Assembly (NCBI RefSeq): GCF_013284055.1
Contig: NZ_CP054143.1
Coordinates: 2,542,001 to 2,606,000, forward strand
Direction: 5' to 3'
Origin: Deefgea piscis
GTDB lineage: Bacteria > Pseudomonadota > Gammaproteobacteria > Burkholderiales > Chitinibacteraceae
DNA length: 64,000 bases
The notes beneath the pieces were generated by a model. The model was not told the origin of the DNA and searched no databases. It saw nothing but the letters and a program-made list of their open reading frames with translations. Numbering within the stretch: position 1 is the first letter of the stretch; every line of letters begins with the position of its first letter. Made by a program: the position numbers and the translations under genes. Positions 30,451-44,156 of this stretch are shown here, in pieces.

Positions 30451-31412
30451 TGTGTGGGGGTAAATTGCGCGAGTGCCATTAAGCAGCGCTGCTGATGGAT
30501 TGCGCCAGATGCTGGGGCAAAGTGTGCATTGGGTAGCTCGAGCCCATAATCTTGCCCACGTTCGTGGGCGGCTAAAATCCAAGCACAAAGTCGACTTAAA
30601 GCCAGCTCAAGCTCTAACTCTTGCACATCACGCCAGTGAAAACAGCGGCTTTCTCCGGCGGGGGATTGAAAGTGCTTCACCAGCAGTTGCTCGCCATGTG
30701 CGCTTTGCTTCCAAGCAATGGCATGTTTGGCGTCGCCGCGTTGAAATAAACGCAATCCATTAAATTCATCTTGGCCAGTGGTATTAGATCGCGTCGCTCC
30801 AAGAGATGGGTCGCCTCCAGTTGGCGGTGGCGGTGGGTTTTGTTCTGGCGCGGGATAAACCCATAGTGATTGCGGGCTGTTCAGGTAACTCCAGCAACGA
30901 AATAAGGCCATCGGTTGCGTTGACTCTAGGCGTAAACGCGGCAAAGTAACGATGCCACGTTGCGGGCATGGCAGTCGTAAAGTGACGTCTTGTGTCGCCC
31001 ACGGCGGCAGATTGCTCAGTGCCGCAATGGCGCTGTCGCGGCAAGAAACATGCAATTGGCTGCGCGTAATGTCTTTTTTGTTTTCAAAACGAATTAAAAC
31101 GGCAGCATGTTCCCCAGCAAAAACGGCGGATATTGGGAGTACTTCCAATCGAAGGGCAAGTAGATTGGCGTACGATTTGAGCATCATGGTTTGGCCAACG
31201 CCAATGAGCAAAAAGGCAAAGAGTAAACCCAGATTGAGTTGATAATTTAATGCCCCAACAAGCAGTGTTAGCACCATAAAGCTAAATGCACAGCCGTAGC
31301 GAGTCGGCAAAATATAGAGCTGCTGATGGCGGATTTCTTGTTGGCCACTGTGTGCGGGGTGGCGGCGATTGATCCATTGCTGCCATGGCCAATTAAAAGT
31401 TGGTTTACTCAA
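30447..31412 (-). CDS. DUF58 membrane protein
   Basis: 321 residues, starting at TTG 31412 that overlaps the MoxR stop (TTGA). Two close N-terminal membrane helices (FMVLTLLVGALNYQLNLGLLFAFLL) are followed by a soluble region with the family motif QDEFNGLRLFQRGDAKHAIAWKQ. The role is unknown. The trio MoxR-DUF58-transglutaminase is conserved across many bacteria and is thought to act in envelope protein processing or assembly. Confidence 0.9.
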   Translation of the reverse strand: MSKPTFNWPWQQWINRRHPAHSGQQEIRHQQLYILPTRYGCAFSFMVLTLLVGALNYQLNLGLLFAFLLIGVGQTMMLKSYANLLALRLEVLPISAVFAGEHAAVLIRFENKKDITRSQLHVSCRDSAIAALSNLPPWATQDVTLRLPCPQRGIVTLPRLRLESTQPMALFRCWSYLNSPQSLWVYPAPEQNPPPPPTGGDPSLGATRSNTTGQDEFNGLRLFQRGDAKHAIAWKQSAHGEQLLVKHFQSPAGESRCFHWRDVQELELELALSRLCAWILAAHERGQDYGLELPNAHFAPASGAIHQQRCLMALAQFTPTQ

Positions 31413-32344
31413 GGAATTGCGACCTGCGTCAAAATTTGTTGAACCGCAGTAAAGTCATTGCGATGGCTTTGTTTGGAGATTAAACGATGGCCAGCAACGG
31501 GGACAAAAACTTGCTGTACATCATCGGGTAGCACCATGCTTCGTCCATTGAGCCATGCCCAAGCTTTGCTGGCGTGAACCAAGGCTAAAGCGGCTCGCGG
31601 TGATAGGCCATATACAAATTGCGTGTCGCGGCGCGTGTAGGCAATCAGGGCTTGAATATAATCGAGCAGTGCGGGTGAGGCCGTGATTTGTTGTATCGCG
31701 GTTTGCGCGGCGATGAGCTGCTCTGCGTTAAGTAATGCCGCTGTTTGCTGGAGTAAAACTTGTCGGTCAATTCCTTCGAGAAGGGATCGTTCGGCGGCGG
31801 GGCTAGGGTAGCCCAGTTCAATACGCAATAAAAATCGATCGAGTTGCGATTCGGGTAAAGGGAAAGTACCGATTTGTTGTTGTGGGTTTTGTGTTGCAAT
31901 CACAAAGAACGGCGTGGGGAGTAAATGCGTTTCACCATCCAAAGTGACTTGGCGCTCGGCCATCGCTTCAAGTAAGGCTGATTGTGTTTTGGCGGTAGCG
32001 CGGTTGATTTCATCGGCCAACAAAATTTGCGTGAAAATCGGGCCGGGATGAAACTGAAACCGTGCTTCGTGACGCTCATACACCGAAACCCCGAGTAAAT
32101 CGGCAGGCAGTAAGTCGCTGGTAAATTGAATTCGTGCAAATGCCAAACCTAAAACTCGAGCTAAAGCATGGGCTAAGGTGGTTTTGCCCACGCCGGGGAT
32201 ATCTTCAATTAATAAGTGGCCTTGGGCCAAAATACATGTCAACGCAAGCCGAATGGTGTGCGGCTTGCCCAGAATAATTTGATTTAATTGCTGCTCTGCG
32301 GCGTGGAGTTGCTGCAACAGGCGTGGCGGTGTTGATGGTGTCAT
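31409..32344 (-). CDS. MoxR-type AAA+ ATPase
   Basis: 311 residues. Walker A IPGVGKTTLAHAL; Walker B LLADEINRA; sensor 1 FFVIATQNPQQQIGTFPLPESQLDRF. MoxR proteins act as chaperones that help assemble partner proteins, usually DUF58 and VWA-type ones. ATG 32344 has GAGGGAAAG upstream. First gene of the MoxR-DUF58-transglutaminase unit, divergent from the deacetylase gene. Confidence 0.95.
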   Translation of the reverse strand: MTPSTPPRLLQQLHAAEQQLNQIILGKPHTIRLALTCILAQGHLLIEDIPGVGKTTLAHALARVLGLAFARIQFTSDLLPADLLGVSVYERHEARFQFHPGPIFTQILLADEINRATAKTQSALLEAMAERQVTLDGETHLLPTPFFVIATQNPQQQIGTFPLPESQLDRFLLRIELGYPSPAAERSLLEGIDRQVLLQQTAALLNAEQLIAAQTAIQQITASPALLDYIQALIAYTRRDTQFVYGLSPRAALALVHASKAWAWLNGRSMVLPDDVQQVFVPVAGHRLISKQSHRNDFTAVQQILTQVAIP

Positions 32345-32412
32345 TCTTTCCCTCTTGTGCTGTGCAGCGTAAACTTAACAATAAACATGTCTATTGAGCA
32401 AGGGGCAATTCT

Positions 32413-33351
32413 GTGGTCGGTTCCTGTGGTGCAACTGCATATATTAGTCATCCATCGTGTGTGATGCATGAAATGGGGCAAGGTCATCCTGAATGTCCTG
32501 AGCGTTTGGCGGCGATTCAAGACCGCTTGATCGCGGCGGGTATTTGGGATTATTTATTGCATGTCACGGCGCAAGCGGCAACGCGAGAACAATTGCTGCG
32601 GGTGCATCCGGCGGCGTATTTAGATCGTTTAGCTGTTGCCAGTCCAGCGCAAGGGCATGTGCATTTAGAGCCTGACACGGTGTTAAATCCCTACACCTTG
32701 AACGCAGCTTACCATGGCGCAGGCGCCGGGATTCAAGCGGTGGATTTGGTGATGCAAGGTAAGGCACAAAATGCATTTTGTGCGATTCGTCCACCGGGGC
32801 ATCACGCAGAAAAAGAAAAAGCTTTTGGATTTTGTTTTTTAAGTAATGTTGCGATTGCCGCCAAGCATGCAATTGCCGCTTATGGTTTGGAGCGCGTGGC
32901 GATTGTTGATTTTGATGTGCACCACGGTAATGGCACTGAAGACTGTTTATGGGATGAGCCTCGCGCTTTGATGGTGAGTATTTTTCAGCATCCGTTTTTC
33001 CCTTATTCTGGTGATGTGCCGATGGCGGACAATATGCACAATATTGCGATGCCACGAGCGACCAAAAGTGCGGAATTTCGTGAAGTGGTCACTCAGCAAT
33101 GGTTACCATTGTTGAACGAATTTAAGCCGCAATTGATTTTGATTTCAGCCGGTTTTGATGCGCATCTTGAAGATGAAATGGGGTCAATGGGCTTAGTTGA
33201 AGCCGATTATGCGTGGGTGACGCAGCAATTAATGAAAGTCGCCGCGCGCTACAGTGAGCAGCGCATCGTGTCGATGCTCGAAGGTGGTTACGATTTATCT
33301 GCGCTGGCACGCAGCGTCACTGAGCACGTGCGAGTGTTAGTGGATGATTAA
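32413..33351 (+). CDS. Histone deacetylase-family hydrolase (AcuC/acetylpolyamine type)
   Basis: 312 residues from GTG 32413 with AGGGG upstream. Zinc-dependent deacetylase fold: HPECPERLAAI, catalytic RPPGHHAEK, zinc-binding VDFDVHHGNGTED and SAGFDAHLED, and the tyrosine in MLEGGYDLSAL. Bacterial members remove acetyl groups from small amines or proteins; the substrate cannot be told here. It overlaps the next gene by 8 bases. Confidence 0.92.
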   Translation: MVGSCGATAYISHPSCVMHEMGQGHPECPERLAAIQDRLIAAGIWDYLLHVTAQAATREQLLRVHPAAYLDRLAVASPAQGHVHLEPDTVLNPYTLNAAYHGAGAGIQAVDLVMQGKAQNAFCAIRPPGHHAEKEKAFGFCFLSNVAIAAKHAIAAYGLERVAIVDFDVHHGNGTEDCLWDEPRALMVSIFQHPFFPYSGDVPMADNMHNIAMPRATKSAEFREVVTQQWLPLLNEFKPQLILISAGFDAHLEDEMGSMGLVEADYAWVTQQLMKVAARYSEQRIVSMLEGGYDLSALARSVTEHVRVLVDD

Positions 33352-33853
33352 GTTTACGATCACTTTGCTGTGTGGGCTTTTTATACTGACTGGGTGTACT
33401 TCCACCAAACCAGCAAAAAATAAGCCCGCCAAGCCAATACCCTCGCTGTCTAATATTAAAGCCGATGGTGCTGGTCGCGAAGTGGTGATGTATGCCTTGG
33501 GCTTATTGGAAACGCAATATCAGTTTGGTGGTACTAATCCAGAAGCGGGTTTAGATTGCAGTGGATTGGTCTTGCTGGTGTATAAAAATGCCCTCGGTGT
33601 TACGCTGCCACGTACGGCAGCGGCGATGGCGGCGGCATCACGACCGGTGAGCCAGTCAGAAATGCAGGCGGGTGATTTGGTATTTTTTAAAACCACCGAT
33701 CGCTCGTTTTCTCACGTTGGTATCTATCTTGGCGATGAGAAATTTATTCATGCACCATCGAGTAATGGTCGAGTTCGGATCGAATCATTGAAAAATGTTT
33801 ACTTTGCACCGCGCTTTGAAGGAGCGCGTACCTTGATGTTGGCCAAGCAATAA
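33344..33853 (+). CDS. NlpC/P60 lipoprotein endopeptidase
   Basis: 169 residues. Lipoprotein signal with lipobox LTGC (Cys18). The NlpC/P60 domain has Cys72 in GLDCSGLVLLVY and His124 in RSFSHVGIYLG, so the peptidoglycan peptide-cleaving dyad is intact. It overlaps the deacetylase gene, so the two are coupled. A second NlpC/P60 gene at 38932-39858 is clearly related (same AGLDCSG / SHVGIYLGD blocks) but is not a lipoprotein. Confidence 0.93.
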   Translation: MIKFTITLLCGLFILTGCTSTKPAKNKPAKPIPSLSNIKADGAGREVVMYALGLLETQYQFGGTNPEAGLDCSGLVLLVYKNALGVTLPRTAAAMAAASRPVSQSEMQAGDLVFFKTTDRSFSHVGIYLGDEKFIHAPSSNGRVRIESLKNVYFAPRFEGARTLMLAKQ

Positions 33854-33949
33854 AGAGCACGCTGCATCCCGCTTCAATGGGGATAGTACCGATACGCGGT
33901 TTTTCAACACTTTGCTACATTGGTTATATTCCATTTTTAGTTGAAGACC

Positions 33950-37792
<3,843 letters not shown>

Positions 37793-37864
37793 GAACGCCC
37801 GTGTCATGGGCTGATCCTGCTAAAATTAGCTCACCATTATCGATTTCCCTTGGGTTAAGTGCAA

Positions 37865-38869
37865 ATGAGTCGTTTTTTACAAGAAACATTATCAGGAAAT
37901 ACCGCCATCGCCTTGCCGTACTGCTTGCCGACAGGGGCTGGCGTACAGGTGATGGATGAGGGGGTGATTCGATTCGAGCCGCAAGACATCGATAATACGG
38001 CATTGGATCTGGTGATTTCCTGCGGCATCCATGGGAATGAAACTGCACCTGTTGAATTGGTCGACCAATTGATTGAGCAAATCATGCTGGGCGCAATTAA
38101 GGTGCGCGCACGTGTGCTGTTTATTTTTGGCAATGTGGCGGCTTTGCGTTTAGGTCGTCGTTTTGTTGAAGAAGACATGAATCGACTGTTTTCTCGCACG
38201 CCAGAGGTTGAAGACGGCATTGAGAAAAGGCGCGCTGCAATGCTAGAAATGCATGTAATGCGGTTTTTTCAAGCCAATGCGCAAGCGAAAAAACCAAGGT
38301 TTCATTACGATTTACATACGGCGATTCACGGTTCTTTGATTGAAAAATTCGCAATTTACCCACTGCCTAAACCTGGAAATACGTTCTCGACAGTTGAAAT
38401 TGCGCGCTTGTCATTGGCAGGGGTCGATACGGTGTTATTGCAATCGACGGTGTCGAGTACCTTTTCGTTTTTTTCCAGCCGCCATTGTAATGCTGCGGCT
38501 TTTACCATTGAATTGGGAAGTGCTCGCCCGTTTGGAGAGAACCAGCAGATCGACTTATCTAAAATGGCTGCCTATTTGCAGCAATTAATTCAAGGTGAGT
38601 TGCCGACGCCAGATTTAGTGCCGGAACAGGTGCAAGTTTTCCGTGTTTCGCGTGAAGTAATGAAGAAAACCAATGATTTTAAATTTGCCATTGATGGCAA
38701 AACGGATAACTTTACGCCCTTGGCGCAAGGTTTGGTGTTGGCGGAAGATCAGGGCGAGCAATTTATTATTGAAGAAGCTGACGCACGGATTATTTTCCCT
38801 AATCCCGATGTACCACCGGGTTTGCGCGCGGGCTTGGTGATTGTGCCAGCAAAAGATTTTGATATTTAA
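37865..38869 (+). CDS. astE: Succinylglutamate desuccinylase
   Basis: 334 residues from ATG 37865; GTG 37859 would add two residues. Last step of AST, releasing glutamate and succinate. Zinc carboxypeptidase fold: zinc ligands in CGIHGNETAPVE (HxxE) and HYDLHTAIHGS (His), and the catalytic Glu in TIELGSARPFGEN. Ends the operon before a bidirectional terminator. Confidence 0.95.
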   Translation: MSRFLQETLSGNTAIALPYCLPTGAGVQVMDEGVIRFEPQDIDNTALDLVISCGIHGNETAPVELVDQLIEQIMLGAIKVRARVLFIFGNVAALRLGRRFVEEDMNRLFSRTPEVEDGIEKRRAAMLEMHVMRFFQANAQAKKPRFHYDLHTAIHGSLIEKFAIYPLPKPGNTFSTVEIARLSLAGVDTVLLQSTVSSTFSFFSSRHCNAAAFTIELGSARPFGENQQIDLSKMAAYLQQLIQGELPTPDLVPEQVQVFRVSREVMKKTNDFKFAIDGKTDNFTPLAQGLVLAEDQGEQFIIEEADARIIFPNPDVPPGLRAGLVIVPAKDFDI

Positions 38870-38883
38870 ATTTCGCGCAATAT

Positions 38884-38912
38884 AAAAAAGCCATTCGTTG
38901 AATGGCTTTTTT
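38884..38912. terminator. Bidirectional terminator between astE and the NlpC/P60 gene
   Basis: AAAAAAGCCATTC-GTT-GAATGGCTTTTTT, a 13-bp stem with A/T tracts on both sides, between two convergent genes. Confidence 0.92.
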
Positions 38913-38931
38913 ATTGGCTAAAAATAAGTGA

Positions 38932-39858
38932 TTATTTTTTAGTTTGAGTCGTTGCTTTAGGTTTTGCAGTGCTGGTTTTTGGCGCGACTTTGCGCGGGGT
39001 TTTATTCGCCGGTTTTTTCGCCACATTTTTGTTGGCAGTTACTTTCTTACTGCTTACTTTGCGAGTCGTGGCACTTTTTTGTGTTTTTGTCGATTTACGC
39101 GCTTGTACTGTACTTGGCTTACTGGTAACAGTTGAGCATTGCGTCACCGTTTTTTTGTTCTTGCCTTTGCCGGTGATCACTTTTTTACAAACTCGTTTAC
39201 TGCTAGTGCTTGCCGACTTAGTCGCTACTGCGCTGCGTTTGTTTTCATTGCTGCTGGCAGCCAGCATGGCATTGACGTTTAGACCTTCGGTATTGCCCGC
39301 ATCGGCGATGCGACGTGCGCCAGTAAAGCGCGTGGTCCAATAGTTAATACCCATATTGGCCACTTCGACGCTGCGCCCTGCACGAGGTGAATGAATGAAT
39401 CGATTGTCACCCAGATAAATACCAACGTGGGAGAACGTTCTGCCTAAGGTGTTGAAAAAAACCAAATCACCCGGTTTTAATTCTGATTTGTCGATGGTTT
39501 TACCTTTTTGCGCCATTTCAAAGGCGGTGCGCGGCAAAGTTAAATTCATCGAATTCTGAAAAACATAGCGAATAAATCCGCTGCAATCGAGTCCTGATTC
39601 AGGCGTGTTGCCGCCCCAAGTGTATTTCACACCAATTAAGCTCATTGCAGATAAAAGTAAATCCTGAGCCGGTGTATAGTCAGCTTGTTTCTCAGCGGAT
39701 TTTTTATTGCGTTTGGCTTTGCTGGCGGTATTACTACTTGGTTTGTTAGCGCCCCAGCTACTTGGAGTCGCAACTTCGCCAACCGGCATCTCCTCGTCGG
39801 CGTAGGCAGGGAGTGCGCTCAGGCTAAATAGTGTGGTGAGAATGATGATCCATTTCAT
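38932..39858 (-). CDS. Secreted NlpC/P60 endopeptidase with a long basic tail
   Basis: 308 residues from ATG 39858, which gives a clean signal peptide (KWIIILTTLFSLSALPAYA). The NlpC/P60 domain spans about 61-190 with Cys92 in GLDCSGFIRYVF and His in RTFSHVGIYLGDNRFIHSP. From about residue 225 the protein becomes a Lys/Thr/Ser/Ala/Pro-rich tail of roughly 85 residues ending AKPKATTQTKK, with one small cysteine pair (VCKKVITGKGKNKKTVTQC). The tail looks like histone H1 or a wall-binding region; it may bind anionic polymers. Divergent from the UbiB-family gene. Confidence 0.9.
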   Translation of the reverse strand: MKWIIILTTLFSLSALPAYADEEMPVGEVATPSSWGANKPSSNTASKAKRNKKSAEKQADYTPAQDLLLSAMSLIGVKYTWGGNTPESGLDCSGFIRYVFQNSMNLTLPRTAFEMAQKGKTIDKSELKPGDLVFFNTLGRTFSHVGIYLGDNRFIHSPRAGRSVEVANMGINYWTTRFTGARRIADAGNTEGLNVNAMLAASSNENKRSAVATKSASTSSKRVCKKVITGKGKNKKTVTQCSTVTSKPSTVQARKSTKTQKSATTRKVSSKKVTANKNVAKKPANKTPRKVAPKTSTAKPKATTQTKK

Positions 39859-39951
39859 GGGCAGGAACTGTACGGATGTGGAATCGGGCTGTAAAGCATA
39901 AAATTGAAAAAATCCGAATTTTATTGGTTTCATTTAAGGAAATAGGACTGA

Positions 39952-41637
39952 ATGCTGAAAGAAACGTTCACTGTTGTCAGAGATTTACCTCGAGTGAGAG
40001 AGATTGTAGCGATTTTGATTCGTTATGGCCTTGGCAATTTGGTGCAAAAATTAGGCTTGAACAAAGGAATAGAACGCGCTAGTGATGCTTTGCATTTGCC
40101 CGGTGAACATGAAATTGAATTGCTTGATCCTGCAGTGCGTGTTCGACAAGCATTAGAGCAATTGGGCCCTACATTTATTAAATTGGGCCAAGTTTTAGCC
40201 ACTCGGGTGGATATGTTTACCCCCGATTGGATTGCTGAATTTGAAAAACTACAAAGTGAAGTGCCACCTTTGGATTTTGCTATTTTATTGCCGGAATTAC
40301 AGCAATTATTAGGTGATGATCCGCATGCGATTTTTAAAGCATTAGATCCCATTCCAGTGGGCTCGGCATCCATCGCTCAGGTGCATCGGGCGCAGTTGCA
40401 AGATGGCACCGAGGTCGTGTTAAAGATTCGTCGGCCGGGAATTATTCCAAAAATTGAAGCCGATTTACGTATTTTGCGGCACGTTGCCAGCTTGGCTGAA
40501 TTTGAGTTTCCAGATTTGCGGCGTTATCAGCCGGTGCGGATTGTGGATGAATTTGCCAAGTCGCTGCGTCGAGAACTGAATTTGTCGACCGAGGCGCGTA
40601 ATTTAGAGCGTTTTGTACAAAACTTTGCAGCGCATGATGAGATTGAAATTCCACGTATTTGGTGGCAATGGACTGGCGAAAGTTTGAATGTACAAAGTTT
40701 TATCGGCGGGATCGCGGGCAATGACTTAGCGCAAGTCGATGCTGCAGGTATGGATAGAAAAGTATTGGCAGCCCGTGGTGCTGATGCGGTGCTTAAAATG
40801 GTGTTAATCGATGGTTATTTTCATGCCGACCCACATCCTGGCAATGTGAAGTATTTGCCGGGCAATCGCATTGCCTTTTTAGATTTTGGCATGGTTGGCC
40901 GTTTGCCACGGCCACGGCGCGATCAAATTGTCGATTTATTGGCCGCTTTATCGCAACGTGATGAGCATGGCATTTTAAATGTATTGCTCGAATGGACCGG
41001 TGACACTTTAGTTGATGAGACTAAATTGGCCAGTGATATTGCCGATTTTATGTTTAATTACGAGAATCTGCCGCTAAAAGACGTTCCGTTTGGACATATG
41101 CTCAACGATGTTGCCGTCATTATGCGCGACCATGAAATCACATTGCCGTCGGATTTAACCTTGTTATTTAAAGCGCTGATCACCTTGGAAGGTTTGGGGC
41201 GTCAGCTTGATCCTGATTTTAAAATGGTGCCTCATCTAACGCCATTTGTGAAAGAGGTTATTCTTGAACGCTTGAGTCCGAAGGCGTGGCTTAAAACCGG
41301 CAAAGACAATGTGTTTGAAGCATTCAGTGTGTTGTCCGGTTTGCCCAGTGATATTGGTAAACTGATCAAGCAAGCTCGGCGCGGTAGTTTAAAGGTGGAT
41401 TTGGACTTAAAACGCTTAGATCGTTTTGGCAGTTTACTGGCTAAAAGTGCGAATCGGTTGACGATGGGCATTGTGACTGGTGCATTGATTATTGGCTCAT
41501 CGATTGCCATGACGATTAAGACTGGGCCCACTTTATTGGGGATGCCTTTGCTGGGTTTTTTGGGCTTTGTTGTCGCTTTGGTTAATGCAATTTGGTTGAT
41601 GTTTGCGATTTGGGCTTCTGGCAAAGACGAGCGTTAA
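39952..41637 (+). CDS. ubiB: UbiB/AarF-family atypical kinase
   Basis: 561 residues. ABC1/UbiB family needed for ubiquinone synthesis. KxGQ motif in FIKLGQVLATRVDMF, ATP-binding and catalytic-like VLKIRRPGI, DGYFHADPHPGN and FLDFGMVGRLPR. The C terminus has two membrane helices (IVTGALIIGSSIAMTI; PLLGFLGFVVALVNAIWLMF). ATG 39952 has an AGGA region upstream. The family has several paralogue groups, so ubiB is the likely rather than certain name. Confidence 0.85.
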   Translation: MLKETFTVVRDLPRVREIVAILIRYGLGNLVQKLGLNKGIERASDALHLPGEHEIELLDPAVRVRQALEQLGPTFIKLGQVLATRVDMFTPDWIAEFEKLQSEVPPLDFAILLPELQQLLGDDPHAIFKALDPIPVGSASIAQVHRAQLQDGTEVVLKIRRPGIIPKIEADLRILRHVASLAEFEFPDLRRYQPVRIVDEFAKSLRRELNLSTEARNLERFVQNFAAHDEIEIPRIWWQWTGESLNVQSFIGGIAGNDLAQVDAAGMDRKVLAARGADAVLKMVLIDGYFHADPHPGNVKYLPGNRIAFLDFGMVGRLPRPRRDQIVDLLAALSQRDEHGILNVLLEWTGDTLVDETKLASDIADFMFNYENLPLKDVPFGHMLNDVAVIMRDHEITLPSDLTLLFKALITLEGLGRQLDPDFKMVPHLTPFVKEVILERLSPKAWLKTGKDNVFEAFSVLSGLPSDIGKLIKQARRGSLKVDLDLKRLDRFGSLLAKSANRLTMGIVTGALIIGSSIAMTIKTGPTLLGMPLLGFLGFVVALVNAIWLMFAIWASGKDER

Positions 41638-42131
41638 GTTGTTAAATAAGGCCTCAGCGTGGTGAGCCAAGCTTCGGTCTTATGACTAACATTAAGGGTA
41701 TGCGCAGGGCTGCTAGATGGTAAAACGACTTGCTCAATATACCCCGGAATGAGTTTGCTGCCGTATTTGGCTGCGGCTTGGCCATTAAAGGCGACTAGTT
41801 GCAGTTGAGGCTGCGCTCTACACCATGCGTCAAGCGGATTAAATTGCGGTGTTTGGATCGCGGTATCAAGGCTGCCAACACGGCTCGCTTGTTGCACCAC
41901 ATCCCAAAGCGCAATGCCATATTGCTGAATAAGGGGGTAGCGTTCAGCAAATGGGAGGGGTGTTAAGTCGATGGCAATCAATTGACTGATTATCGGCCAA
42001 AAGGCGTTTCTCGGGTGCGCATAGTAATGCCCTGCATTGAGCGAGGCATCGCCTGGCAAGCTGCCTAAAATTAAGATGCGGCTATGGGCATCAAACACCG
42101 CATTGAAGCTGGATTTTTGTCGCAAAGTCAT
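41634..42131 (-). CDS. Hypoxanthine-DNA glycosylase (family 6 UDG)
   Basis: 165 residues. Removes deoxyinosine, the product of adenine deamination, from DNA. The N-terminal motif ILGSLPGDASLNAGHYYAHPRNAFW is typical of the family-6/mug-like branch; LVAFNGQAAAKYG and LPSSSPAH are the other conserved blocks. It overlaps ubiB's 3' end by 4 bases (convergent) and starts 4 bases after the chemoreceptor gene, so it may be cotranscribed with it. Confidence 0.85.
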   Translation of the reverse strand: MTLRQKSSFNAVFDAHSRILILGSLPGDASLNAGHYYAHPRNAFWPIISQLIAIDLTPLPFAERYPLIQQYGIALWDVVQQASRVGSLDTAIQTPQFNPLDAWCRAQPQLQLVAFNGQAAAKYGSKLIPGYIEQVVLPSSSPAHTLNVSHKTEAWLTTLRPYLTT

Positions 42132-42135
42132 GCAT

Positions 42136-43929
42136 TTAGGCGTTGGTTAAAATCGCATTACCATCAAACCCTAAACGCAATCCTCCCCAGTGTCGACCAT
42201 TGACAGTGATCGGCACGTCGATTTCCGTCATGATTTCACCGGTATCGCGAACATACGTTTGCAATAAGAAGCGTTCGGTATTGCGTGCCGCACGTAGCCC
42301 GGCGGGATCATTGAAAATTCGTTGGTGACGGCTCTCAATTAAATCGATGGCACTCTCGCCGGTTGGTGCTTTGGCGTACCAGCTATTGTGGGTTGGCGCA
42401 TAGCCATTGCAATCAACGGCTAAAACAAAGCGCCCGCCAGGGGCGGTTTTGGCGAGCTCATCGTAAAGTGGTTGGATGTCAGACACAAAGTGCGCGTTGT
42501 ATTCGGTCTGGAATTTTTGTGGTTGGGTATTGGGTACAGGGCGGTAGCTGTGGTCAAACACATTGATGCCACGCTGATGCAGTGCCTCAATTTGGGCGGC
42601 AATCCGATCGCGGAATTGGCATACCGATGAGATGCTGGAATCCAGCGCGCCTTGCCCTACGGTAAAACGGCCAATCATGGCTTGGACTTTTTCTGCCGCT
42701 TGCGCAACATCAAAAGAAGATTGTGCTGATCGCCCCATTTTTTCATTCACCCCGAGGGATAATTGGTGAATTTCTGAAACGTTGGCATTCACCAAATTAT
42801 TGGCGCTGGTGAAGTTTTCGAGTGTTTGAGCAATGCCAGATAAGGCTTGCGCGGTCATTTCAAAATCTTGCATCAATTGTGCAAATTGCATTGATGCTTT
42901 GGCAACTGCTTCACGGGTTAGGTTGGCATCCGTGGTAATCATGGCAGTTTCGGCCAAGGTCTCAGCAACTTGGCTGAGCATATTGTCGATGTCGTTGGAT
43001 ATCTCGTCGGTTGCGACGCCAACTTTTTCTGCCAGTTTACGCACTTCATCGGCAACAACAGCAAAGCCACGACCTTGTTCACCTGCTCGTGCAGCTTCAA
43101 TGGCGGCATTGAGCGCTAATAAATTGGTTTGTCCGGCAATTTCTTTAATTAAATCAACAATGGTTTTGATGCTGGCTGAACGTTGATTTAAACCATCGAC
43201 GGTGTGGTTGAAGGTGGCAATTTTATGGGTGATTGCATTGATGCGCGTGGTCACGTCTTGGAGCTCGGCCGAGGATTGTCGTGCCATTTGCAAGTTTTGT
43301 GCCGTCGTTTGTGCAATTTCGCCAGTGCGGTGCGAGACGTGGTTAATGCCTTCGGTGGTTGCATTGCTGGCGTTGACCACATTTCTGGCTAGCGTATCTT
43401 GTTGGGCGGTAGCCGAGGCAGAATCTTTGATGTTTTTTTGTGATTTGGCCGCCTCAAGCGCCATGCCAACCGTCATGGTTTGGACATTGGCAATGATGTC
43501 ACGTTGTTTACTTAAAAAGCGGTTGCAGGTGAGGGCTAATTGGCTGATTTCATCGGAGTAGGGGGCCGGAATATCCTTTGAAAGATCGCCTTCGTGGCTG
43601 GCCGCTTCATAAAAGACTTGATCGATGCGTTGTACCGGTTTGGTAATCCAAAAATGAAAATAAGTAATTTCAATGGCGCAGAGTAATACAGTAAGGGCGG
43701 TGCAGGCGATGGCAAACCATTGCAAATGCTGGATTTCTTGCAGTATCAATTGACTGGTAGCCGGAGCGAGTTGTGCGAGCGTGGCGCTGAGTTTGGATTC
43801 AAGTCGGTGACTGGCAATCAGGAGTAATATTGGAAAGATTAAAAATAAGCCAATAAAAGCAAATTTCTTAGCCAGCGTTGAAATGAATCTGCGTTCCAGT
43901 GCGGTATGTAAGTCAATAACCCAGCTCAT
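42136..43929 (-). CDS. Methyl-accepting chemotaxis protein with a C-terminal sensor domain
   Basis: 597 residues. Two N-terminal membrane helices ([40 protein letters not shown]) with a short periplasmic loop, a HAMP-like region, then the signalling hairpin with [37 protein letters not shown]. After it come about 150 residues forming a separate domain ([57 protein letters not shown]). The periplasmic part is too short to bind much, so the cytoplasmic C-terminal domain is the likely sensor. Confidence 0.92.
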   Translation of the reverse strand: MSWVIDLHTALERRFISTLAKKFAFIGLFLIFPILLLIASHRLESKLSATLAQLAPATSQLILQEIQHLQWFAIACTALTVLLCAIEITYFHFWITKPVQRIDQVFYEAASHEGDLSKDIPAPYSDEISQLALTCNRFLSKQRDIIANVQTMTVGMALEAAKSQKNIKDSASATAQQDTLARNVVNASNATTEGINHVSHRTGEIAQTTAQNLQMARQSSAELQDVTTRINAITHKIATFNHTVDGLNQRSASIKTIVDLIKEIAGQTNLLALNAAIEAARAGEQGRGFAVVADEVRKLAEKVGVATDEISNDIDNMLSQVAETLAETAMITTDANLTREAVAKASMQFAQLMQDFEMTAQALSGIAQTLENFTSANNLVNANVSEIHQLSLGVNEKMGRSAQSSFDVAQAAEKVQAMIGRFTVGQGALDSSISSVCQFRDRIAAQIEALHQRGINVFDHSYRPVPNTQPQKFQTEYNAHFVSDIQPLYDELAKTAPGGRFVLAVDCNGYAPTHNSWYAKAPTGESAIDLIESRHQRIFNDPAGLRAARNTERFLLQTYVRDTGEIMTEIDVPITVNGRHWGGLRLGFDGNAILTNA

Positions 43930-43993
43930 GGCGTACCTGTCGTGGTATTTTATTTTTTTAGGGTGCGCGCCACAGTGTGGTGCGAGTTGAGTC

Positions 43994-44101
43994 GCTCAAG
44001 CCGAGCGATCTGTGTTTGTGCAGTAGTTGCTGGCTTGAGCTATCGTTGTTTTGCTGATCTTGGCAAACGGGCCTTGAACATGTTGACGTTATTGCCAAGA
44101 T
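43994..44101. repeat. Two inverted repeats upstream of the chemoreceptor gene
   Basis: GCTCAAGCC (43994-44002) pairs with GGCTTGAGC (44032-44040). Next to it ATCTTGGCAA (44057-44066) pairs with TTGCCAAGAT (44092-44101), 10 bp perfect with a 25-base spacer. They occupy the 227-base gap that must contain the chemoreceptor promoter and may be operators. Confidence 0.55.
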
Positions 44102-44156
44102 ATACAGCTTAAGCAATGTGGCGTTGTGTCATGTACATCAAGTGCCATTTGCGGGT

